From assembly GCA_008501785.1 (NCBI GenBank), contig QQUD01000023.1, forward strand, positions 1 through 5,570: DNA of 5,570 bases. The letters run 5' to 3'. The translations under genes and the position numbers were made by a program. Below, one piece after another: positions 1 to 5,257 of the stretch (position 1 is its first letter; the number at the start of each line of letters is the position of its first letter). This DNA is from Chloroflexota bacterium. Its GTDB lineage: Bacteria; Chloroflexota; Anaerolineae; Promineifilales; Promineifilaceae. The notes below the pieces were generated by a model that did no database searches, had not been told where the DNA came from, and saw nothing but the letters and a program-made list of their open reading frames with translations.

Positions 1-1442
1 ACTGTGAGATGTGTTGTGCTGGAAACGGCCGTTGTCACTGTCAACACCGCTGGTCCTCGCACAAGTTGGTATGGATTACGGGCAATTTTAGCGGCATATT
101 GCAGTGCTGGTCCGTTATCTGGCCACTGTATGGCGTCAATTTCATTATAGGGGGGCAAAAATTGGGTGCCAACCTCAAACGTAAAAGCAGGAACGCCCAG
201 TTCACCATATGCCCAATCGTCACTCGTGCCGCTGGCGGCATACAAACAAGTTGTTGGTGAACAAGATGTGTATCCATTCAATGCAGCCAGCTTATCTCCG
301 ATGGCTTGCAGCCCAGTGCGGTTGGGCGCATCTACTGATGTGTGTCCCCATGGCCACAGGACCAGTTCGCTATAGCTATGCATCGTTATAAAAATGCCCG
401 TTGTGTTTTCTGGTGCTGCGTCGGTGAGGTTCGGGCCGCGTTGGTCAGGTATCAAACTCGTTACCAGCGTTTGCAATTGGGCAACCTCTGGCTCAGATGC
501 TGCAGACGGACCTCGAAATAAAGGATTGCACGATGCGGTGCTGGTGCTGGCGCCACCCCAAGCAAAGCTGTGATTGCGATTGAGATCAACACCAAATTGG
601 CTGTAGGCACGAGAAGGCCATACTGTGCAGCCGTGGCTGCGATTGCTGTTTTTGCGATGGTAAAGGGGATTGCCCCCATAATCCATGCCTAGTTCAACCA
701 GCCAATGCCCATCTGGATTGACAATGGGCACGATCCACACTTCATGCCAATCTACTAGCCAGGTAGCTTCAGGATTCGTACCATAGCCATCAAGCAACCA
801 TTCAGCCATACGCATGGCTAGTTCAGGTGTCGTAATTTCGCGAGCATGAATGTTTGCCATTAAAAAGAAGACAGGCTTTGTGCCAGAAATGATGGTTGTG
901 CCAGAAAGAGTGGATGTGCCACCAATCGCTTCATTTGTAATTCGAATCGCTTGCAAGTCAAATCCGGGGTTAAAATTGCTGCCTGGTGTGGTACAACCGC
1001 CTTCTTGTTTGCAATAGCTGTGCCCATAAACGAATCGTTCGCTTAAAGTGGGGTGACGATCTGTCAGATTTTGCAAATCGGTATAAATTTCATCGGTTGT
1101 GCGATAGCCATAAAAAAAATCAGCAGATGAAAGCACCTGATGTTGTTGAAGTGATGTGTCGTTATCAATTTCGATGCGCCACCCAGCAGCGATTAGCCTG
1201 GCATAGGCTGCTTGATCGACAGCAACCAGCACGTATTGTTCTTCGAGATTGTTGAATTCCCATAAATCGAATTCTACTAATAGATCGATTTGTTCTATTT
1301 GGTCGTAATAAATGCGTACCACAAAAGCGCCGTCGGGGAGGGTGGCGGCAGCGGGTTGATGTTGCTGCAAAATGGCTACCAGGCAGGTGAAGAGGACGAA
1401 GGGGAAAACGGCCGTTATCCATATCCAGCGTTTTGCTATCAT
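1..1442 (-). CDS. Secreted M14-family zinc carboxypeptidase, C-terminus beyond window
   Basis: The minus-strand frame is open from ATG 1442-1440 to the window edge: 480 codons with no stop. Residues 7-25 are hydrophobic after MIAKRW and followed by an Ala-rich stretch (AAATLP), so this is a signal peptide or anchor and the enzyme is exported. Residues 39-100 look like the small pre-catalytic domain of bacterial M14 proteins. The peptidase domain spans about 115-455. Zinc ligands are H199 and E202 in NIHARE and H355 in MHSYSE. N288-R289 in GVDLNRN match the carboxypeptidase A substrate-binding Asn-Arg pair. Y401 and catalytic E423 (PAFTFEVG) are 22 residues apart, as Y248 and E270 are in carboxypeptidase A. 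Cysteines 144/150, 272/305 and 394/399 could form disulfides, consistent with export. Family knowledge says it removes C-terminal residues from peptides; specificity is not readable. The sequence continues past the domain, so a C-terminal domain is likely. The start follows an in-frame TAA by three codons and has only a weak AGAAG Shine-Dalgarno. Confidence 0.92.
   Translation of the reverse strand, partial: MIAKRWIWITAVFPFVLFTCLVAILQQHQPAAATLPDGAFVVRIYYDQIEQIDLLVEFDLWEFNNLEEQYVLVAVDQAAYARLIAAGWRIEIDNDTSLQQHQVLSSADFFYGYRTTDEIYTDLQNLTDRHPTLSERFVYGHSYCKQEGGCTTPGSNFNPGFDLQAIRITNEAIGGTSTLSGTTIISGTKPVFFLMANIHAREITTPELAMRMAEWLLDGYGTNPEATWLVDWHEVWIVPIVNPDGHWLVELGMDYGGNPLYHRKNSNRSHGCTVWPSRAYSQFGVDLNRNHSFAWGGASTSTASCNPLFRGPSAASEPEVAQLQTLVTSLIPDQRGPNLTDAAPENTTGIFITMHSYSELVLWPWGHTSVDAPNRTGLQAIGDKLAALNGYTSCSPTTCLYAASGTSDDWAYGELGVPAFTFEVGTQFLPPYNEIDAIQWPDNGPALQYAAKIARNPYQLVRGPAVLTVTTAVSSTTHLT
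24..33. repeat. AACGGCCGTT iterated palindrome
   Basis: This exact 10-base palindrome also occurs at 1407-1416, 3162-3171 and 3546-3555. The 8-base core ACGGCCGT occurs again at 3722-3729 and 4985-4992. One or fewer exact copies would be expected by chance in far more DNA than this window. All four exact copies lie in coding sequence and in the same reading phase, encoding Thr-Ala-Val, in both the carboxypeptidase and ppdK. Confidence 0.75.
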
Positions 1443-1451
1443 TAAGCTTCT

Positions 1452-1550
1452 TTATTTCTGATTTCTGCTGCGTTCAACTTGTGGCAATACAACAGCTGCG
1501 ATTACCAGCAGCGCAATTAGAGCAAAAAAGATAAGTCCAATTGGGTCCAT
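1452..1550 (-). CDS. Small 32-aa single-pass membrane protein (hypothetical)
   Basis: This short ORF starts at ATG 1550-1548 and ends with TAA 1454-1452. The product begins MDPIGLIFFALIALL and ends VERSRNQK: a hydrophobic helix of about 19 residues (4-22) followed by a short polar tail with three positive charges against one Glu, the form of a small N-out, C-in membrane peptide. A perfect AGGAGGT lies 8 bases upstream of the ATG, far better than the site in front of the carboxypeptidase. A second ATG at 1557-1555 opens another frame but sits one base from the Shine-Dalgarno, too close for use. The stop is 9 bases before the carboxypeptidase ATG and in the same frame, so the two are probably co-transcribed and may be translationally coupled. 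I do not recognise a family. It could be a leader peptide rather than a functional protein. Confidence 0.55.
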   Translation of the reverse strand: MDPIGLIFFALIALLVIAAVVLPQVERSRNQK

Positions 1551-1558
1551 CGATCATT

Positions 1559-1565
1559 ACCTCCT
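1559..1565 (-). promoter_or_regulatory. Ribosome binding site for the 32-aa ORF
   Basis: The minus strand reads AGGAGGT, a full match to the anti-Shine-Dalgarno, 8 bases before the ATG at 1550. It decides the start of the small ORF. As the only strong site in this divergon arm, it implies that ribosomes enter the carboxypeptidase message here. Confidence 0.65.
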
Positions 1566-1597
1566 CGGAAAATTTGTTCATTTATGCACAATCATCT

Positions 1598-1625
1598 ATT
1601 TTAATGATTCGCTTCAGACACGCAA
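1598..1625 (-). promoter_or_regulatory. Candidate sigma70-type promoter for the 32-aa ORF and carboxypeptidase
   Basis: On the minus strand a TAAAAT (-10 like, 5 of 6 matches; 1603-1598) follows a TTGCGT (-35 like, 3 of 6; 1625-1620) by 16 bases, in an AT-rich stretch about 50 bases upstream of the small ORF. The -35 match is poor, so this is only a candidate. Confidence 0.25.
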
Positions 1626-1646
1626 TGGCAATTAATGGTTTTGTAT

Positions 1647-1758
1647 ACTAGTACTGAAGCAAACATCTTTTGACGGGTAGAATTGTCGCAAATTGCTTCA
1701 GTTTAAGTGTTCCGACTTGACTGTTTACCCGTCAAAATTTGTTTGTCGGAACACTAGT
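1647..1758 (+). repeat. Double-hairpin repeat, copy 1 (divergent)
   Basis: This 112-bp copy is the most diverged and the best paired. Stem A is ACTGAAGCAA (1653-1662) with TTGCTTCAGT (1693-1702). Stem B is AGTGTTCCGAC (1706-1716) with GTCGGAACACT (1745-1755). A tract in the loop of A, TTTTGACGGGTA (1668-1679), is the perfect complement of a tract in the loop of B, TACCCGTCAAAA (1726-1737). The order stem A, loop tract, stem A', stem B, loop tract', stem B' gives a predicted loop-loop (kissing) contact. Confidence 0.88.
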
Positions 1759-1854
1759 ACCGTAACTTTCTAAAAATGTAGGGCGATTTGATAAATCGCC
1801 ACTCTGGGCGAATTGCCAATTCACCCTACAAAATCATAAAGTTGAGGTACTAGT
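1753..1854. repeat. REP-like three-way-junction palindrome in an ACTAGT-bounded slot
   Basis: The ends are perfect inverted repeats, ACTAGTACC and GGTACTAGT, followed inward by AACTTT/AAAGTT after a 2-base mismatch. The core is bounded by TGTAG (1777-1781) and CTACA (1826-1830). Inside it are a hairpin GGCGATTT/AAATCGCC (1782-1800, 3-base loop) and a second hairpin GGG-C-GAATT/AATTC-A-CCC (1806-1826). Elements beginning GTAGGGGCGA and ending CGCCCCTAC are, to my knowledge, common dispersed repeats in Chloroflexota and some cyanobacteria; this core resembles them. It is unrelated to the 112-bp repeat except for the shared boundary hexamer. Confidence 0.75.
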
Positions 1855-1960
1855 ACTGAAACCCACATCTTTTGTCGGGTAAAATGTTTGCGAATGGTTT
1901 CAGTTTAAGTGTTCCGGCGCAATGTGCTATCCGTCAATATTTGTTGGTCGGAACACTAGT
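1849..1960 (+). repeat. Double-hairpin repeat, copy 2
   Basis: This 112-bp copy is identical base for base to copy 3. Stem A is ACTGAAACC/GGTTTCAGT and stem B is AGTGTTCCG/CGGAACACT, extendable by a G.T and a C-G pair. The 7-base apical loop of A, GTCGGGT, pairs less well with ATCCGTC in the loop of B than in copies 1 and 4: one T.T mismatch and one G.T wobble. Confidence 0.88.
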
Positions 1961-2066
1961 ACTGAAACCCACATCTTTTGTCGGGTAAAATGTTTGCGAA
2001 TGGTTTCAGTTTAAGTGTTCCGGCGCAATGTGCTATCCGTCAATATTTGTTGGTCGGAACACTAGT
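1955..2066 (+). repeat. Double-hairpin repeat, copy 3
   Basis: This is an exact duplicate of copy 2, displaced by 106 bp, with the boundary ACTAGT at 1955-1960 shared. Identity across the loops and spacer as well as the stems indicates a recent tandem duplication or gene conversion, whereas copies 1 and 4 have diverged. Confidence 0.88.
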
Positions 2067-2172
2067 ACTGAAACCAACATCTTTTGACGGATAAAACGTG
2101 CGCAAATGGTTTCAGTTTAAGTGTTCCGTTCAGATGTGTTATCCGTCAATATTTGTTGGTCGGAACACTAGT
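2061..2172 (+). repeat. Double-hairpin repeat, copy 4
   Basis: Stem A is ACTGAAACCA (2067-2076) with TGGTTTCAGT (2107-2116). Stem B is AGTGTTCCG (2120-2128) with CGGAACACT (2161-2169). The loop tract TTTTGACGGATAA (2082-2094) pairs with TTATCCGTCAATA (2139-2151) at 12 of 13 positions. Compared with copy 1, two stem-A pairs and one loop-loop pair have changed on both sides, keeping complementarity. Confidence 0.88.
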
Positions 2173-2364
2173 TTTATGAGGTTTGTCATTGGTACGTATG
2201 TGAAATGTCACTAGGGACCCTTTCGGACCACCCGTAAAATGATGGGCAGTGTAATTCCCAATGCACTCAATTGATTCTTGTGTTTTTTTGAAGAGCGACA
2301 TGAAAGAATCAATCATCTACTTAAAAAATCCAAATTGAGCCAATTGGCGTCAGGAGGAAATTTA
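2173..2364 (+). promoter_or_regulatory. ppdK upstream region with a 10-bp inverted repeat
   Basis: No gene is seen here. I could not find a convincing -35/-10 pair, though the ppdK promoter must lie here or further upstream. A perfect 10-bp inverted repeat, ATTGATTCTT (2270-2279) and AAGAATCAAT (2304-2313), flanks a 24-base centre containing seven T's. It could be a leader hairpin or a dimeric operator; the sequence does not decide. A small palindrome CCAATTGG lies just before the ribosome binding site. Confidence 0.4.
2352..2357 (+). promoter_or_regulatory. Ribosome binding site deciding the ppdK start
   Basis: AGGAGG lies 7 bases before ATG 2365, an ideal site. It favours this start over the open upstream TTG at 2278 and over the internal ATG at 2440, which has only AAGGA at 4 bases. 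Confidence 0.8.
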
Positions 2365-5157
2365 ATGACATCTAATTTGTCTCCAGCTCCCACCAAGGGA
2401 GTTGCAGATCCATCTACGAATGGACATAAAAAGGAAGCTATGAAATACGTATATCTTTTTAATGAAGTTGATCAAGCAGAAGAGACCAAAGGCAGCTGGG
2501 ATGCTGTACGTGGTTTGTTAGGTGGTAAAGGGGCCAACTTGGCCGATATGACCCGTTTGGGCGTTCCAGTACCTCCTGGATTTACAGTATCTACTGAAGG
2601 TTGTAATGACTACTTGGCAGCAGGCGAGAATTTCCCAGAAGGTATGTGGGATGAAATTTTGGCTGCTGTAAAAGCGACCGAAGAAGCGACCGGGAAAAAA
2701 TTTGGCGATCCAAGCAATCCGCTGTTGGTCTCCTGCCGCTCTGGCGCAAAATTCTCTATGCCCGGTATGATGGACACCATTCTGAACCTCGGTATGAATG
2801 ACGAAGTTGCTGAAGGTATGGTTGCCAAGATGGGCGATGCTCGTTTCGTTTATGACTCTTACCGCCGTCTGGTACAGATGTTTGGTAGCGTGGTCATGGG
2901 CGTTCATGATGAATTGTTTGAAGCTGTTATTTCTGCCCGTCGCACGAAAGCTGGCGTAGAGTCTGACTCTGACATGTCTGCTGAAGATTGGATGGCAGTT
3001 ACCAACCGGTTTAAAGAAATCTATAAGACTTACGTCAAATCTGATTTCCCAACCGATCCGATGTCACAGTTGAAGCTGGCAACGGAAGCTGTCTTTAAGT
3101 CCTGGAATGGTAAACGTGCTTTTGACTACCGCAATGCTGCAAATATTGCACACGATTTGGGAACGGCCGTTAACATCCAAACGATGGTCTTCGGTAACAT
3201 GGGCGACACCTCCTCCACCGGTGTAGCCATGACTCGTAACGCTTCCACTGGCGAACCGGAAATTGAAGGCGATTACCTGTTAAATGCTCAGGGTGAAGAC
3301 GTTGTTGCTGGTATCCGCATCACGCAGCCAGTTAGTGACATGGGCATAGACAATCCAGCTGTTTTCAAAGAGTTTGTTGACATTGGTAAGAAACTGGAAA
3401 AACATTACAAAAACATGCAGGACATGGAATTTACCGTTGAAGAAGGTAAATTGTGGCTGCTGCAAACGCGTGACGGTAAACGAACAGCACAAGCTGAGGT
3501 TCGTATTGCTGTCGATATGGTTGAAGAAGGTTTAATTAGCAAAGAAACGGCCGTTAGCCGCGTTCGTCCTGACCAAGTAGACTTTTTCCTCCATCCACAA
3601 TTTGACAGCGCAGTGCTGAAAGCTACCAAACCATTTGCTGAAGGTTTGAACGTTTCTCCAGGTGCTGCTGTGGGTATGGTTGCCTTTGATGCCGATACCG
3701 CAGAAGAGTGGGCTAAGAAAGACGGCCGTAAAGTGATCATGGTTCGTCCAGAAACGAAACCAGACGACGTACATGGTATGCTTGCTGCTGAAGGTATTCT
3801 CACCAGCCGTGGTGGTCGTACAAGCCATGCTGCTTTGGTCGCTCGTCAATTTGGTAAACCAGCCGTTGTGGGTGTACTTGAACTAGAAATCGACCTCGTT
3901 GCTCGTGAAATGAAGATTGGCGAAGATGGCGACGAACTGATTATTAAAGAAGGCGAATGGATTTCCGTTGACGGGACAATTGGTAAAGTTTATCAGGGTC
4001 AATTGGAAACGGTTGTGCCTGACATGAAGAACCCTCATCTGCTCAAACTGTTGAGCTGGGCAGACGAAATTCGGACACTGGACGTTTGGGCCAATGCAGA
4101 CTACCCGCAAGATGCTGAACGTGCCCGTGAATATGGCGCAAGTGGTATCGGCCTCTGCCGTACCGAGCACATGTTCTTTGAGCCAGAACGGATGCCAATT
4201 GTGCAGAAGATGATTATGGCTAAATACCACTACGAACGTAATGAAGCCATTGACGCCTTGCTGCCGATGCAGCGTGCTGATTTCGAAGGCTTGTTCCGTG
4301 CGATGGACGGATACCCGGTTATCATTCGTTTGATCGACCCGCCGCTGCATGAGTTCTTGCCAGCATACGAAGAATTGGTTGCTTCTTTGGCTGATCTGAA
4401 AGTTCGTTTGCAGCATTACCACACCATCAGCGAAATCGACGAAGCTTTAGCTGAAATTCGTATTAAATCAGATTACCTGGAACGCGTTGAAGCATTGCAC
4501 GAAATGAATCCGATGCTCGGTACGCGTGGTGTTCGCCTTGGAATCCTCATTCCTGAACTGACCAAGATGCAAGTTCGCGCAATCTTTGAAGCTGCCTGTG
4601 CAGTTGCTCAAGATGGTGTTGACGTACATCCAGAGGTCATGATTCCGTTGACTTCACACGTAAATGAGCTGAAAGTACAGCAATCTGCACTCGAAGCTGT
4701 GGCGAAAGAAGTTATGGAAGAGACGGAATGCGAAGTTAAGTACAAGTTCGGTACGATGATTGAGATTCCGCGTGCTGCTTTGACCGCAGATGAAATTGCT
4801 GAGGTTGCTCAATTCTTCTCATTCGGTACCAACGACTTGACCCAGACCACCTTCGGTATCTCCCGTGACGATGCAGAATCTGGTTTCTTGATGGAGTACA
4901 TCCAAAAAGGTATCTTGAAGCGTAATCCGTTTGCCACGATTGATGCTAATGGTGTTGCTAAGTTGATGGGTATTGCTGTAGAAGACGGCCGTTCTGCTCG
5001 ACCAGACCTGGAAGTAGGTATTTGTGGTGAGCACGGTGGCGACCCCGAAAGTATCGAGATTTGCCACAACTTGGGCTTGAACTACGTATCTTGTTCACCG
5101 TTCCGTGTACCGATTGCACGTTTGGCTGCTGCACACGCTGCCATGAAAAATAGATAA
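2365..5157 (+). CDS. ppdK: Pyruvate, phosphate dikinase (930 aa, complete)
   Basis: This cytoplasmic enzyme interconverts pyruvate, ATP and phosphate with phosphoenolpyruvate, AMP and pyrophosphate. Three domains are visible. The N-terminal ATP-grasp domain (about 26-370) has KGANLADMTRLGVPVPPGF, RSGAKFSMPGMMDT and GNMGDTSSTGVAMTRNAST. The swivelling phosphohistidine domain has H488 in SRGGRTSHAALVAR; T486 is equivalent to the regulatory threonine of plant enzymes. The C-terminal PEP/pyruvate barrel has GLCRTEHMFF, LIDPPLHEFLP, GTRGVRLGI, MIEIPRAAL, SFGTNDLTQTTFG, catalytic C887 in GICGEHGGDPESI and the end motif SCSPFRVPIARLAAAHA. No key residue is missing. It is longer than the roughly 875-aa classical bacterial form because of about 25 extra N-terminal residues and a helical insertion near 670-710. 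If translation began at M26 (MKYVYLFNE, base 2440), the usual family N-terminus, it would be 905 aa. A strong terminator follows, so it ends its unit and is probably monocistronic. Confidence 0.97.
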   Translation: MTSNLSPAPTKGVADPSTNGHKKEAMKYVYLFNEVDQAEETKGSWDAVRGLLGGKGANLADMTRLGVPVPPGFTVSTEGCNDYLAAGENFPEGMWDEILAAVKATEEATGKKFGDPSNPLLVSCRSGAKFSMPGMMDTILNLGMNDEVAEGMVAKMGDARFVYDSYRRLVQMFGSVVMGVHDELFEAVISARRTKAGVESDSDMSAEDWMAVTNRFKEIYKTYVKSDFPTDPMSQLKLATEAVFKSWNGKRAFDYRNAANIAHDLGTAVNIQTMVFGNMGDTSSTGVAMTRNASTGEPEIEGDYLLNAQGEDVVAGIRITQPVSDMGIDNPAVFKEFVDIGKKLEKHYKNMQDMEFTVEEGKLWLLQTRDGKRTAQAEVRIAVDMVEEGLISKETAVSRVRPDQVDFFLHPQFDSAVLKATKPFAEGLNVSPGAAVGMVAFDADTAEEWAKKDGRKVIMVRPETKPDDVHGMLAAEGILTSRGGRTSHAALVARQFGKPAVVGVLELEIDLVAREMKIGEDGDELIIKEGEWISVDGTIGKVYQGQLETVVPDMKNPHLLKLLSWADEIRTLDVWANADYPQDAERAREYGASGIGLCRTEHMFFEPERMPIVQKMIMAKYHYERNEAIDALLPMQRADFEGLFRAMDGYPVIIRLIDPPLHEFLPAYEELVASLADLKVRLQHYHTISEIDEALAEIRIKSDYLERVEALHEMNPMLGTRGVRLGILIPELTKMQVRAIFEAACAVAQDGVDVHPEVMIPLTSHVNELKVQQSALEAVAKEVMEETECEVKYKFGTMIEIPRAALTADEIAEVAQFFSFGTNDLTQTTFGISRDDAESGFLMEYIQKGILKRNPFATIDANGVAKLMGIAVEDGRSARPDLEVGICGEHGGDPESIEICHNLGLNYVSCSPFRVPIARLAAAHAAMKNR

Positions 5158-5182
5158 TCGGACACTGACTGATTAGTTTTTT

Positions 5183-5232
5183 AACCTCCCGAAGGTGTGG
5201 CATATATGCCCTGCACCTCCGGGAGGTTTTTT
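5183..5232 (+). terminator. Intrinsic terminator of ppdK
   Basis: The stem AACCTCCCG (5183-5191) pairs with CGGGAGGTT (5220-5228). It continues through AGGTG/CACCT to a palindromic apex GGCATATATGCC and is followed by a six-T tract (5227-5232). It begins 25 bases after the ppdK stop. The long GC-rich stem with a T-run predicts efficient rho-independent termination, separating ppdK from the downstream gene. Confidence 0.93.
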
Positions 5233-5257
5233 ATATACGGATGTATTTTGGTTGAAT

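Larger units (their letters stand above)
1647..2172 (+). repeat. Modular ACTAGT-bounded repeat array
   Basis: Six ACTAGT hexamers begin at 1647, 1753, 1849, 1955, 2061 and 2167 (spacings 106, 96, 106, 106, 106). I saw none elsewhere in the window. They delimit five modules that share their boundary hexamers: four copies of a 112-bp double-hairpin repeat and one different 102-bp hairpin module in second place. No ORF of note lies inside. The array fills the space between the divergent carboxypeptidase and ppdK units. It has no CRISPR-like spacers and no transposase. The family is unknown to me; a non-autonomous mobile element with ACTAGT as duplicated target, or an array of structured RNAs, are both possible. 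Confidence 0.9.

Noticed and set aside
461..1422. Other-frame ORFs across the carboxypeptidase (for example 461-679 minus, 986-1255 plus, 1165-1422 minus)
   Set aside because: They overlap a frame with intact M14 catalytic motifs and have no family-like features or ribosome binding sites.
1647..2172. CRISPR array
   Set aside because: The period is 106 bp with no alternation of short repeats and unique spacers, and no cas genes are present; whole units repeat, including their loops.
1647..2172. Integron attC array
   Set aside because: The folded units recall attC sites, but there are no cassette ORFs between them, no integrase, and I could not find the GTTRRRY core at the unit ends.
1647..2172. 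Complete insertion sequence
   Set aside because: There is no transposase ORF on either strand; at most these are non-autonomous elements.
2181..2230. A -35-like TTGTCA near 2183 as the ppdK promoter
   Set aside because: No acceptable -10 hexamer occurs 16-18 bases downstream, so I did not call it.
2278..2364. Upstream extension of the ppdK frame to a TTG codon at 2278
   Set aside because: The frame is open but the TTG has no ribosome binding site, the 29 added residues resemble no PPDK, and AGGAGG inside the stretch is ideally placed for ATG 2365.
2518..5203. Minus-strand ORFs opposite ppdK
   Set aside because: They are shadows of a highly conserved coding sequence, with cysteine- and histidine-rich low-quality translations and no start signals.
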